Assembly: GCA_003551805.1 (NCBI GenBank)
Contig: PUNR01000219.1
Location: 1-10,996 of the forward strand
Length of the DNA: 10,996 nt
Direction of reading: 5' to 3'
Source: Loktanella sp.
GTDB taxonomy: Bacteria; Pseudomonadota; Alphaproteobacteria; Rhodobacterales; Rhodobacteraceae
Shown: piece after piece, positions 1 to 6,155 of the stretch
Numbering within the stretch: the first letter of the stretch is position 1
How the letters are laid out: the number at the start of each line of letters is the position of its first letter
Program-made: the position numbers and the translations under genes
The notes under the pieces: model-generated
The model's input: only the letters and a program-made list of their open reading frames with translations
What the model was told of the DNA's origin: nothing
Databases searched by the model: none

Positions 1-1973
1 CGGATGCGTTCCACTGGAATGGTGACGCTTGGGAAGTGACCTGCACCAAGATGGTGGAAAAGGGTGGCAATCTGGTGCCATCTGACGAACAGATCGTGAT
101 TACCGCCGAACATGTCGTCACGGCCTCTGGCAACCACGCGCAGACCACGGCGAAAAAGCTGGGGATCAAAATCCCCGCAATCCCGGTGGAACACCAGTTC
201 ATCGTGATGGATCAAGACCCCGCGCTGGTGCAGTTCCGTTCCGAAGGGAACGTCGAACACCCCGTGATCCGGGACGCTGACGCGCAATCCTATGTGCGCG
301 AGGAACGCGGCGGCTGGATTTTGGGCGTCTATGAAAAGAACGCCCCGGCCTGTTTCGAATATGGCGTGCCGGACAGTTTCCGCGCTGATCTTTTCCCGCT
401 CGATCTGGAACGGATCGAAGAACAATATATGGCGATGATCCACCGCATCCCGTCGTGCGAGGAATCGGGTCTGAAAGATGATTTCAACGGCCCCATCTGT
501 TATACCCCTGACGGCAACCCGCTGGTTGGCCCCGCACCCGGATTGCGCAACATGTGGCTGGCGGAAGGCTTTTCCTTTGGCATCACTGCCGCTGGCGGCA
601 CCGGCTATTACCTTGCGCAGATGATGGTGCATGGCGAGGCCGAGATCGACATGGCCAGCCTTGACCCCAAGCGCTACGGCAACTGGATGACCACCGAATT
701 TGCTGCCCGCAAGAACGAGGAATGCTACGACCACGTTTATATCCTGCACCATCCGGATGAAGAACGCCCCGCCTGCCGCCCACTGCGCACCTCGCCCGCT
801 TATGACCGCCAAGCCACCCGCGGCGCGCAATTCGGTTTCGTAAACGGTTGGGAACGCCCCAATTACTATGCGCCTGCAGGGTTCAACGACCACGACAGCC
901 GGTCCTTCCGGCGCGGCGGCTGGTGGCAATATGCGGTGGAAGAGGCGAAAGCGATCCGCGAAGGTGTCGGCCTGATCGACGCCACCGCCTTTACCAAGCA
1001 CCGGATCACCGGGGCAGGGGCCACGGCGTTTCTGGACTGGTTCACCACCAACAAACTGCCCCGCGTGGGCCGGATCAACCTGACCTATGCGCTGACCGCC
1101 CACGGCACGACGCGCACGGAATACACCATCGTGCGCAATGGCGAGAATGATTATTACCTCGTCTCTGCCGGTGCATGGACCGCATATGATCAGGATTACC
1201 TGTTCAAGGCGATCGAGGATAAAGAGGCCGAGTTTGGCCGCATCAACGCGCAGGACGTGACCACCCAATGGGGTGTTTTCGCCATCGCCGGGCCGAAATC
1301 CCGCGATGTGCTGGCCGCCGTCATCAAGGACGCTGACCCCGCGACCGCGCTGTCGAACAAGCGTTTCCCTTGGCTGTCGGCGCAAAAGATCGAACTGGGC
1401 ATGTGCCCCGTCAACGCGATCCGTGTGGCCTATACGGGTGAACTTGGTTGGGAATTGCACCACCCGATCGAGATGCAGAATTACCTGTTTGACCTGCTGG
1501 AAAAGGCAGGCGAACCGCACGGCATGAAACTGGTCGGTGCGCGGGCACAAAACTGGCTGCGGCAGGAAAAATCATACCGCGCCTTCGGCAATGAACTTGG
1601 CCGCGATGCAACGCCGTTAGAGGCTGATCTTCCGCGTTTCGTGGACCTGTCCAAGGATTTCCACGGCAAGGACGCCATGCTGGAAAAGGGTATCCGCAGC
1701 AAATGTGTGACCTTGCTGATCGACGGACCTGATGACGCCGATCCGTGGGGGCGCGAGGCGCTGTATCACGGTGACACCCGTGTGGGGCGTCTGACCTCGG
1801 GCGGGTATTCGGTGGCGTTCGGCAAATCCATCGGGATGGGCTATGTAAAACCGGAACTGGCCGTGGTCGGCACGCAGTTGCAGGTCAAGATGCTGGACCA
1901 GCTATGGCCCGCCGAGATCGTCGAGGACAGTCCCTATGATCCGCAAAACGCGGCAATCAGGGCAGATGGCTAG
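1..1973 (+). CDS. FAD-dependent oxidoreductase / GcvT fusion, dimethylglycine (sarcosine) dehydrogenase family, 5'-truncated
   Basis: The reading frame is open from the left edge (first whole codon at base 3), so the real start and the N-terminal FAD-binding Rossmann motif lie outside the window; the GTG at 36 is only the first internal start-like codon. Visible in order: the end of the FAD-oxidoreductase (DAO-type) domain, with YTPDGNPLVGPAP and an FSFGITAAGGTG stretch up to about base 620; a connecting domain (about 670-870, containing YGNWMTTEFAARKNEE); a GcvT aminomethyltransferase domain (about 880-1610) with GELGWELH at 1437-1460; and a C-terminal GcvT barrel (to about 1960). Family members oxidise N-methyl groups of dimethylglycine or sarcosine and pass the one-carbon unit to tetrahydrofolate in the cytoplasm. 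Roseobacters carry several paralogues, so the exact substrate cannot be read from this part. It converges on the small membrane gene at 1970-2272. Confidence 0.88.
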   Translation, partial: DAFHWNGDAWEVTCTKMVEKGGNLVPSDEQIVITAEHVVTASGNHAQTTAKKLGIKIPAIPVEHQFIVMDQDPALVQFRSEGNVEHPVIRDADAQSYVREERGGWILGVYEKNAPACFEYGVPDSFRADLFPLDLERIEEQYMAMIHRIPSCEESGLKDDFNGPICYTPDGNPLVGPAPGLRNMWLAEGFSFGITAAGGTGYYLAQMMVHGEAEIDMASLDPKRYGNWMTTEFAARKNEECYDHVYILHHPDEERPACRPLRTSPAYDRQATRGAQFGFVNGWERPNYYAPAGFNDHDSRSFRRGGWWQYAVEEAKAIREGVGLIDATAFTKHRITGAGATAFLDWFTTNKLPRVGRINLTYALTAHGTTRTEYTIVRNGENDYYLVSAGAWTAYDQDYLFKAIEDKEAEFGRINAQDVTTQWGVFAIAGPKSRDVLAAVIKDADPATALSNKRFPWLSAQKIELGMCPVNAIRVAYTGELGWELHHPIEMQNYLFDLLEKAGEPHGMKLVGARAQNWLRQEKSYRAFGNELGRDATPLEADLPRFVDLSKDFHGKDAMLEKGIRSKCVTLLIDGPDDADPWGREALYHGDTRVGRLTSGGYSVAFGKSIGMGYVKPELAVVGTQLQVKMLDQLWPAEIVEDSPYDPQNAAIRADG

Positions 1974-2272
1974 CCCCGCCAGCGTCGTCGCAATAAATCA
2001 ATACGCCTGCGGCCCCGGATCAGTATGTTGGTCACGGGGCCTTTGAGGACGGGAACGTCAATGGCCAAAAGCAGCAGGCCAAGCGGAATCATCCAGAGCC
2101 CGAACACCGGCAAGATCGCGAGAAAGCCGCCAAGGACGAACGTTACGCCAAGTACAATTCGCGCAACCATCCAGCCGGGTTTGCGGATACGTGTCATACC
2201 CGGCACATGCGGCGCTATCTTGCGATATTGTCGGTCAAACCTTGCACGGATACGGTCGCGTTTGCGTTGCAT
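1970..2272 (-). CDS. Small basic two-helix membrane protein, function unknown
   Basis: The protein has 100 residues if started at the ATG at 2272; a TTG at 2290 would add six. Neither has a clear Shine-Dalgarno sequence. Residues 1-34 are strongly basic and end in RIRKPGW. Two hydrophobic segments follow at about 36-56 and 58-75, including GGFLAILPVFGLWMIPLGLLLL and then IDVP. The tail is arginine-rich (RGRRRIDLLRRRWRG). This suggests an inner-membrane hairpin with both ends in the cytoplasm. It resembles short PGPGW-type transmembrane proteins and the small alphaproteobacterial proteins often mislabelled 'tryptophan synthase subunit beta'; I recognise this from memory and give no function. 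It lies 53 bases after the FAD dehydrogenase gene (35 from the TTG) on the same strand and could be transcribed with it. Confidence 0.72.
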   Translation of the reverse strand: MQRKRDRIRARFDRQYRKIAPHVPGMTRIRKPGWMVARIVLGVTFVLGGFLAILPVFGLWMIPLGLLLLAIDVPVLKGPVTNILIRGRRRIDLLRRRWRG

Positions 2273-2325
2273 CGGGTGCAGATAAGGCAAGCCCGTGTGC
2301 TTTGTAAGGTCGTGCGCAGAAATAT

Positions 2326-3396
2326 TTAGCGGAACCTGTCAGGGCGCAGGGCGGCGACCAAATCGGCGGCGATGTTGGGCACGTTTCCGCCGACCAGATC
2401 AGCCAACAACTGGCTGGCGCCTGGCGATGATTGCATCCCGTATCCGCCTTGACCCGCGCACCAGATGAACCCGGGGTGCGCGGGGTCCGGTCCCAGCACA
2501 AGGTTGCGGTCAGGCGCAAAGGTGCGCAATCCGGCCCAAGATGCCAGCAAACGGGTCACGGGGGTGGTCACATTCGCCTCGTATCGCGCAAGGCCCTCGG
2601 CCAGTACCATGTCATCGGCATAGGCGTCGTGGGGTTCGGTCGGGTCTTCCTCGGCGGGGGATACGATCAGCGCACCGGCGTCGGGTTTGGCGTACCAACC
2701 TTCGCCTGCGCCGAAAACCATCGGCCAATCGCGCAAGTCATGGCCATCAGGTGCAGGGATGCGCGCCATGGAACGGCGCAAAGGCTGGAACCCCAAAGGT
2801 GCCACCCCCGCCATTTCCGCGATCACATCGGCCCAAGCGCCAGCGGCATTCACCAGATGGCGGGCGGTGTAATCGCCCGCCTTTGTGCTGACCGCCCAGC
2901 CTGATCCGCTGCGCGTGATGCCTGTCACTTCTGCCTTGGTTACAATCTGCGCGCCATTGCTGCGGGCCATTTTGGCGAAGGTCTGGATCAACTTGTCGGT
3001 GTCGATATCCCAAGCATCAGGGTCATAGGCGGCCCGATCCACATGGGTTGGGTCCAGAACCGGAATCAGCGCCAACGCCTCGTCCATCGTGATAAGCTTC
3101 ATCTGCATCGCGGCGACATCGGCGGCGAAAAGATCAGCCTCGCCTGCACTGCCGACCAGCAGCAGGCCACGGGGTGACAGAACATCCGCCGCGCGGTGAA
3201 AGTCCAGCCCCGCCTTGTTCAGCGCGATGGTGGCAGGCTTGCCATAATGAGCTTCATAAAGGGCGGCGGACCGGCCAGAGGCGTGATAGGCCAGCGCGTC
3301 TTCACGTTCCAGCACGGTGACGCTGCCCAACGCAGACAAACGCGCGGCGGCAGAGACACCGGCAATGCCCCCACCAATGATCAGAAAATCAATCAT
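2326..3396 (-). CDS. FAD-dependent D-amino-acid dehydrogenase, DauA-like (DAO family)
   Basis: The protein has 356 residues, normal for single-domain DAO-family flavoenzymes. An N-terminal dinucleotide-binding motif (IIGGGIAG, glycines 8, 10 and 13) is followed by Glu30, which should bind the FAD ribose, and a HASGRSAA flavin segment at 38-45. LVNAAGAW at 181-188, WAGLR at 287-291 and GQGGYGMQ at 315-322 are typical of the group. From memory it aligns along its length with Pseudomonas D-arginine dehydrogenase DauA: Tyr51, Arg208, Tyr235 and Arg291 match DauA Tyr53, Arg222, Tyr249 and Arg305. DauA His48 and Glu87 are Leu46 and Leu78 here, so D-arginine is a doubtful substrate. The reaction would be oxidation of a D-amino (or imino) acid to a 2-oxo acid plus ammonia, cytoplasmic or at the inner membrane face. 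The start is firm: GGAGGAA lies just upstream and the ATG overlaps the preceding stop as ATGA. Confidence 0.9.
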   Translation of the reverse strand: MIDFLIIGGGIAGVSAAARLSALGSVTVLEREDALAYHASGRSAALYEAHYGKPATIALNKAGLDFHRAADVLSPRGLLLVGSAGEADLFAADVAAMQMKLITMDEALALIPVLDPTHVDRAAYDPDAWDIDTDKLIQTFAKMARSNGAQIVTKAEVTGITRSGSGWAVSTKAGDYTARHLVNAAGAWADVIAEMAGVAPLGFQPLRRSMARIPAPDGHDLRDWPMVFGAGEGWYAKPDAGALIVSPAEEDPTEPHDAYADDMVLAEGLARYEANVTTPVTRLLASWAGLRTFAPDRNLVLGPDPAHPGFIWCAGQGGYGMQSSPGASQLLADLVGGNVPNIAADLVAALRPDRFR

Positions 3397-4325
3397 GCTT
3401 CCTCCAACCGGTCCGTGGCGGGCGGCGGCGTGGGGCTAAGGGCCGTGATTTGCGTATAAAGCTCTGGCGTGAGGTTGAAGCCTTGCGCATCCAAAGACGG
3501 TTGCAATTGCACCAATGACCTTGCCGAGATGATGGGCGATGGCGCTGTCGCATGGGCCATGACCCATGCCACGGCGAGCGTGGCAGGGTTTGTGCCGACC
3601 GCGCGTGCCAGATCGGTCAGCGCGGCGGCGGTGTCATGCATCCAGTCTTGCCCGTAACGGGTGTTATAGCGCGGATCGTCCGTCAGCCGCCCTGAGCCAC
3701 CACCGATATATTTACCTGTCAGCAACCCGCCGCCCAAGGGCGAATAGGGCACAAGGTGGATGCCCTGATCGGCGCACATCGGAAAAATCTCGACCTCGGC
3801 CTGCCGTTTGACAAGGTTATACATCGGCTGCATCACGTCGATCCTGGTGCCCAGATCGCGTGCGACGGCCTGCGCTTTCATCACTTGCCATGCGGCGTAA
3901 TTGGAAACGCCGATATGCCGGATTGCGCCTGACGATTGCAGTTCTGCCATCGTGCTGAAGGTTTCTTCCAGCGGCGTTTCATCGTCAAACCGGTGCAGGT
4001 ACAGCAGATCGACCACGTCCTGCTGCAACTGGCTGCGACAGATGTCGAATTGCGCAAGAATATTTGCACGCCCCGACCCGCCGGTATAGCCGACCTTGGT
4101 CGCCAGATAGATTTTGTCGCGTTCCCCCTTGATTAATTGTCCTAGAATCGTCTCGGCCGCGCCATCGGTATAACGCACAGCAGTGTCGAAATGATTAACG
4201 CCAGCGCTGCGGGCGGCGGCGTACATGGCGGCACTTTCTGCTGCATCAGCCTTGCCGCCGAATTGCATGGTGCCGAATGTCAGGCGGGAAACGGGGGTGC
4301 CGTTTGGGGTGCTCAAATCTGTCAT
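3393..4325 (-). CDS. Aldo/keto reductase, NAD(P)H-dependent
   Basis: The protein has 310 residues, the usual length for a soluble (alpha/beta)8-barrel aldo/keto reductase. The catalytic tetrad is visible: Asp47 (NHFDTAVRY), Tyr52, Lys77 (LATKVGY) and His111 (LLYLHRFD). HIGVSNY, MQPMYNLV, YSPLGGGLLTGKY and, near the end, the cofactor segment ISARSLVQLQPSL are family hallmarks. It would reduce an aldehyde or ketone, or oxidise a sugar alcohol, with NADP(H) or NAD(H) in the cytoplasm; the substrate cannot be told. It lies between the DUF2306 gene and the DauA-like dehydrogenase with ATGA overlaps on both sides, so the three should be co-transcribed and translationally coupled. No Shine-Dalgarno precedes its ATG, consistent with dependence on upstream translation. 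It is a different subgroup from the Gpr-type AKR across the divergent promoter. Confidence 0.92.
   Translation of the reverse strand: MTDLSTPNGTPVSRLTFGTMQFGGKADAAESAAMYAAARSAGVNHFDTAVRYTDGAAETILGQLIKGERDKIYLATKVGYTGGSGRANILAQFDICRSQLQQDVVDLLYLHRFDDETPLEETFSTMAELQSSGAIRHIGVSNYAAWQVMKAQAVARDLGTRIDVMQPMYNLVKRQAEVEIFPMCADQGIHLVPYSPLGGGLLTGKYIGGGSGRLTDDPRYNTRYGQDWMHDTAAALTDLARAVGTNPATLAVAWVMAHATAPSPIISARSLVQLQPSLDAQGFNLTPELYTQITALSPTPPPATDRLEEA
3399..3405 (-). promoter_or_regulatory. Ribosome binding site of the DauA-like dehydrogenase gene
   Basis: On the minus strand GGAGGAA ends two bases before the ATG at 3396 (GGAGG core plus four spacer bases). It lies inside the last codons of the upstream aldo/keto reductase gene, whose TGA overlaps this ATG. 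A strong site plus the overlap points to efficient re-initiation by coupled ribosomes and fixes the start codon. Confidence 0.7.
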
Positions 4326-4993
4326 ACACGCAGATTGGCACGCGCTTGGGGCGATGAAAAGCGGCGGCGCAGGTAAATTTCAACGCCAATCAGATACGGG
4401 ATATAAAAAGCAAAATTCTGCACCAGATCAAAGGCCCCCGTGAACTCCGGTGTGGACCAAAGTCCCCCCGTGGCCAGATACCACAGCCCGTAATGTACCC
4501 GGTATAGCCAAGACCCCAGCACCAGCCAGAACAGCCGCAGTGCCCATGCGTGGTGCTGCCCGATCCGCCTTGCATAGGCGTGGCGGAAGGTTTGCCATGC
4601 GGCCAGCAACATCAGCGCACCATAAAGCGTGAAACCTGCATTCATCGGCGCACCGCCAATCGTGCCACGCAGCGCGATATAGGCCAGCCCGCCAATCGCC
4701 GTGATCCCTGCGCCCGCCACGATCACCCGCCCTGTCAGGCGGTGCAAGGCAGGCAGCCGCTGCCGCAAGGGCCGGATCAGTTGCAACGGGACCAGCAATG
4801 TCACTGCCGCACCCAGCAGCATATGTGAAAAAATACTGGCGTTGGCGGGTATGCTGGCAGAAAATAGGTAATGTGGCGCGTCAAGCGTGCCGCGCAGCCC
4901 GCCCTGCCCGAAACCGGCGGCGTAAAGGGCGAAAGGCGACACCAGCAGCATCACCCCCAAAAGCATCGCGGTCTGCAAATACGTTTTGCCCAT
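4322..4993 (-). CDS. DUF2306-family integral membrane protein
   Basis: With the ATG at 4993 the protein has 223 residues; a GTG at 5026 would add eleven, mostly polar and basic. Neither start has a clear ribosome binding site, so the start is uncertain. Six hydrophobic helices are apparent at about residues 7-26, 57-75, 89-108, 118-136, 149-168 and 189-209. The DUF2306 pattern is recognisable: a His at a helix start (SHMLLGA, His57), LHRLTGRV after a basic loop (His84), and RHAYARRIGQHHAWALR (His138, His147, His148). Repeated histidines at helix ends resemble haem- or metal-binding membrane proteins, but that is inference; the family has no agreed function. It is the first gene of the minus-strand operon, its TGA overlapping the AKR ATG, and faces the divergent control region. 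Confidence 0.82.
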   Translation of the reverse strand: MGKTYLQTAMLLGVMLLVSPFALYAAGFGQGGLRGTLDAPHYLFSASIPANASIFSHMLLGAAVTLLVPLQLIRPLRQRLPALHRLTGRVIVAGAGITAIGGLAYIALRGTIGGAPMNAGFTLYGALMLLAAWQTFRHAYARRIGQHHAWALRLFWLVLGSWLYRVHYGLWYLATGGLWSTPEFTGAFDLVQNFAFYIPYLIGVEIYLRRRFSSPQARANLRV

Positions 4994-5032
4994 ATCCGCA
5001 AGAATAGCCCGGTTGGCACGCCGCACAAGTAA

Positions 5033-5050
5033 GGTGGATCATGATCCACC
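5033..5050. repeat. 18-bp perfect palindrome in the divergent intergenic region
   Basis: GGTGGATCATGATCCACC is its own reverse complement. The symmetry extends to 5029-5054 with a single mismatched pair (A5032 against C5051), giving 13-base arms. It begins seven bases upstream of the possible GTG start of the DUF2306 gene and about 70 bases before the Gpr-type gene. It may be an operator for a dimeric regulator, or a copy of a dispersed palindromic repeat of the kind found between genes in many proteobacteria. A single window cannot separate these. A terminator is less likely because no T-run follows on either strand. Confidence 0.7.
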
Positions 5051-5065
5051 CTACCGCCCTTGCAG

Positions 5066-5094
5066 TTGACATCCCCCTGACGCCATGTTGACTT
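5066..5094 (+). promoter_or_regulatory. Possible sigma-70-type promoter for the xyloside operon
   Basis: TTGACA at 5066-5071 matches the -35 consensus. The region 17-19 bases downstream (about 5089-5096, TGACTTTA) has only a weak -10. Transcription would start near 5100, on the AAATCGATTT palindrome. A second GTTGAC at 5087-5092 repeats the first at a distance of 22 bases. Alphaproteobacterial promoters are often poor at -10, so this is a candidate only. Confidence 0.3.
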
Positions 5095-5098
5095 TACG

Positions 5099-5108
5099 AA
5101 ATCGATTT
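5099..5108. promoter_or_regulatory. Candidate LacI-family operator (AAATCGATTT)
   Basis: A perfect 10-bp palindrome with a central CG lies directly before the AGGAGG of the Gpr-type gene and at the expected transcription start. LacI-family regulators of sugar operons typically bind A/T-flanked palindromes with a central CG, and the downstream genes are a xylosidase operon. The outer bases (CG to the left, AG to the right) do not fit the usual TG...CA ends well. No regulator gene is in the window. Confidence 0.35.
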
Positions 5109-5114
5109 AGGAGG
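5109..5114 (+). promoter_or_regulatory. Ribosome binding site of the Gpr-type gene
   Basis: A consensus AGGAGG is followed by six bases (AATTTG) and ATG at 5121. It rules out the in-frame ATG at 5085, which would put this site inside the coding region and has no such signal of its own. Confidence 0.85.
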
Positions 5115-5120
5115 AATTTG

Positions 5121-6155
5121 ATGACCTACACCCCCGCTGAAGACCGCTATGACCGCATGACCTATCGCCGCTGCGGGGCGTCGGGGGTAAAACTGCCCGC
5201 GATCTCGCTTGGGCTGTGGCACAATTTCGGGCATGATACACCGCACCAGACCAAGCGCGACATCTGCCGCACCGCTTTCGACCACGGCATCACGCATTTC
5301 GATCTGGCCAATAACTATGGCCCGCCCCCCGGTTCGGCGGAAGAGGCGTTTGGCGAAATTCTCGCCACCGATTTCCGCGGTTACCGTGATGAGCTGATTA
5401 TCAGCTCCAAGGCCGGTTACGGCATGTGGCCCGGCCCTTATGGCGAATGGGGCAGCCGCAAATATCTGGTGTCCTCGTGCGACCAATCGCTGAAACGGAT
5501 GGGGCTGGATTATGTCGATATCTTTTATTCGCACCGTTTTGACCCCGACACCCCGCTAGAGGAAACGATGGGCGCGCTGGATTACATCGTCCGGTCCGGT
5601 CGCGCGCTTTATGCGGGGATTTCGTCCTATAATTCCGAACGTACGCGGCAAGCAGTGGCGATCCTCAAAGACCTTGGCACGCCGTGCCTGATCCACCAGC
5701 CGTCCTACAACATGCTGAACCGCTGGGTCGAAAAAGACGGGTTGAAGGAAACGCTGACCGAATTGGGGGTCGGGTCCATCGCCTTTACGCCTTTGGCGCA
5801 AGGGATGCTGACCAAGAAGTATCTGGGCGGGATCCCCGACGACAGCCGTGCCGCACAGGATAAATCGCTGTTTCCATCGATGCTGACCGACAAGGCGATC
5901 CAGAACATCCGAAAACTGGACGAGATCGCCCAAAGCCGCGGCCAGACGCTGGCACAGATGGCGATTGCGTGGGTTCTGCGCGATGGCGGCATCACGACGG
6001 CGCTGATCGGTGCATCGAAACCGTCGCAGGTTGTGGATTGCGCAGGTGCTATCGGCAATCTGGATTTCAGTGCCGAGGAGTTGGCGCAGATCGATCAATA
6101 TGCTGACGAAGAACAGATCAATCTTTGGGCGCAATCGGCGGAGCTTGACGCATGA
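5121..6155 (+). CDS. gpr: L-glyceraldehyde 3-phosphate reductase-type aldo/keto reductase (YghZ/Gpr, AKR14)
   Basis: The protein has 344 residues from the ATG at 5121. It matches E. coli YghZ/Gpr over nearly its whole length as I remember that sequence: ISLGLWHNFGH, THFDLANNYGPPPGSAEE, SKAGYGMWPGPYG, SRKYL, IFYSHRFDPDTPLEET, LIHQPSYNMLNRWV, IAFTPLAQGML and ALIGASKPSQ. The catalytic tetrad is Asp61, Tyr66, Lys97 and His138. The family reduces L-glyceraldehyde 3-phosphate and other aldehydes such as methylglyoxal with NADPH in the cytoplasm. It is first in a three-gene operon; its TGA overlaps the xylosidase ATG (ATGA), so the two are coupled. That context suggests a role beside pentose catabolism, such as reducing a sugar-derived aldehyde, which is inference. 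The true substrate here could differ from the E. coli enzyme's. Confidence 0.93.
   Translation: MTYTPAEDRYDRMTYRRCGASGVKLPAISLGLWHNFGHDTPHQTKRDICRTAFDHGITHFDLANNYGPPPGSAEEAFGEILATDFRGYRDELIISSKAGYGMWPGPYGEWGSRKYLVSSCDQSLKRMGLDYVDIFYSHRFDPDTPLEETMGALDYIVRSGRALYAGISSYNSERTRQAVAILKDLGTPCLIHQPSYNMLNRWVEKDGLKETLTELGVGSIAFTPLAQGMLTKKYLGGIPDDSRAAQDKSLFPSMLTDKAIQNIRKLDEIAQSRGQTLAQMAIAWVLRDGGITTALIGASKPSQVVDCAGAIGNLDFSAEELAQIDQYADEEQINLWAQSAELDA

Noticed and set aside
848..1150. Plus-strand 100-codon open frame inside the GcvT-fusion gene
   Set aside because: It is an out-of-frame shadow of a gene with clear domain matches; its Arg/Pro/His-rich composition is typical of shifted high-GC coding sequence.
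2431..2904. Plus-strand 157-codon open frame opposite the DauA-like gene
   Set aside because: It is antisense to conserved coding sequence, has no ribosome binding site or family motif, and its composition is shadow-like.
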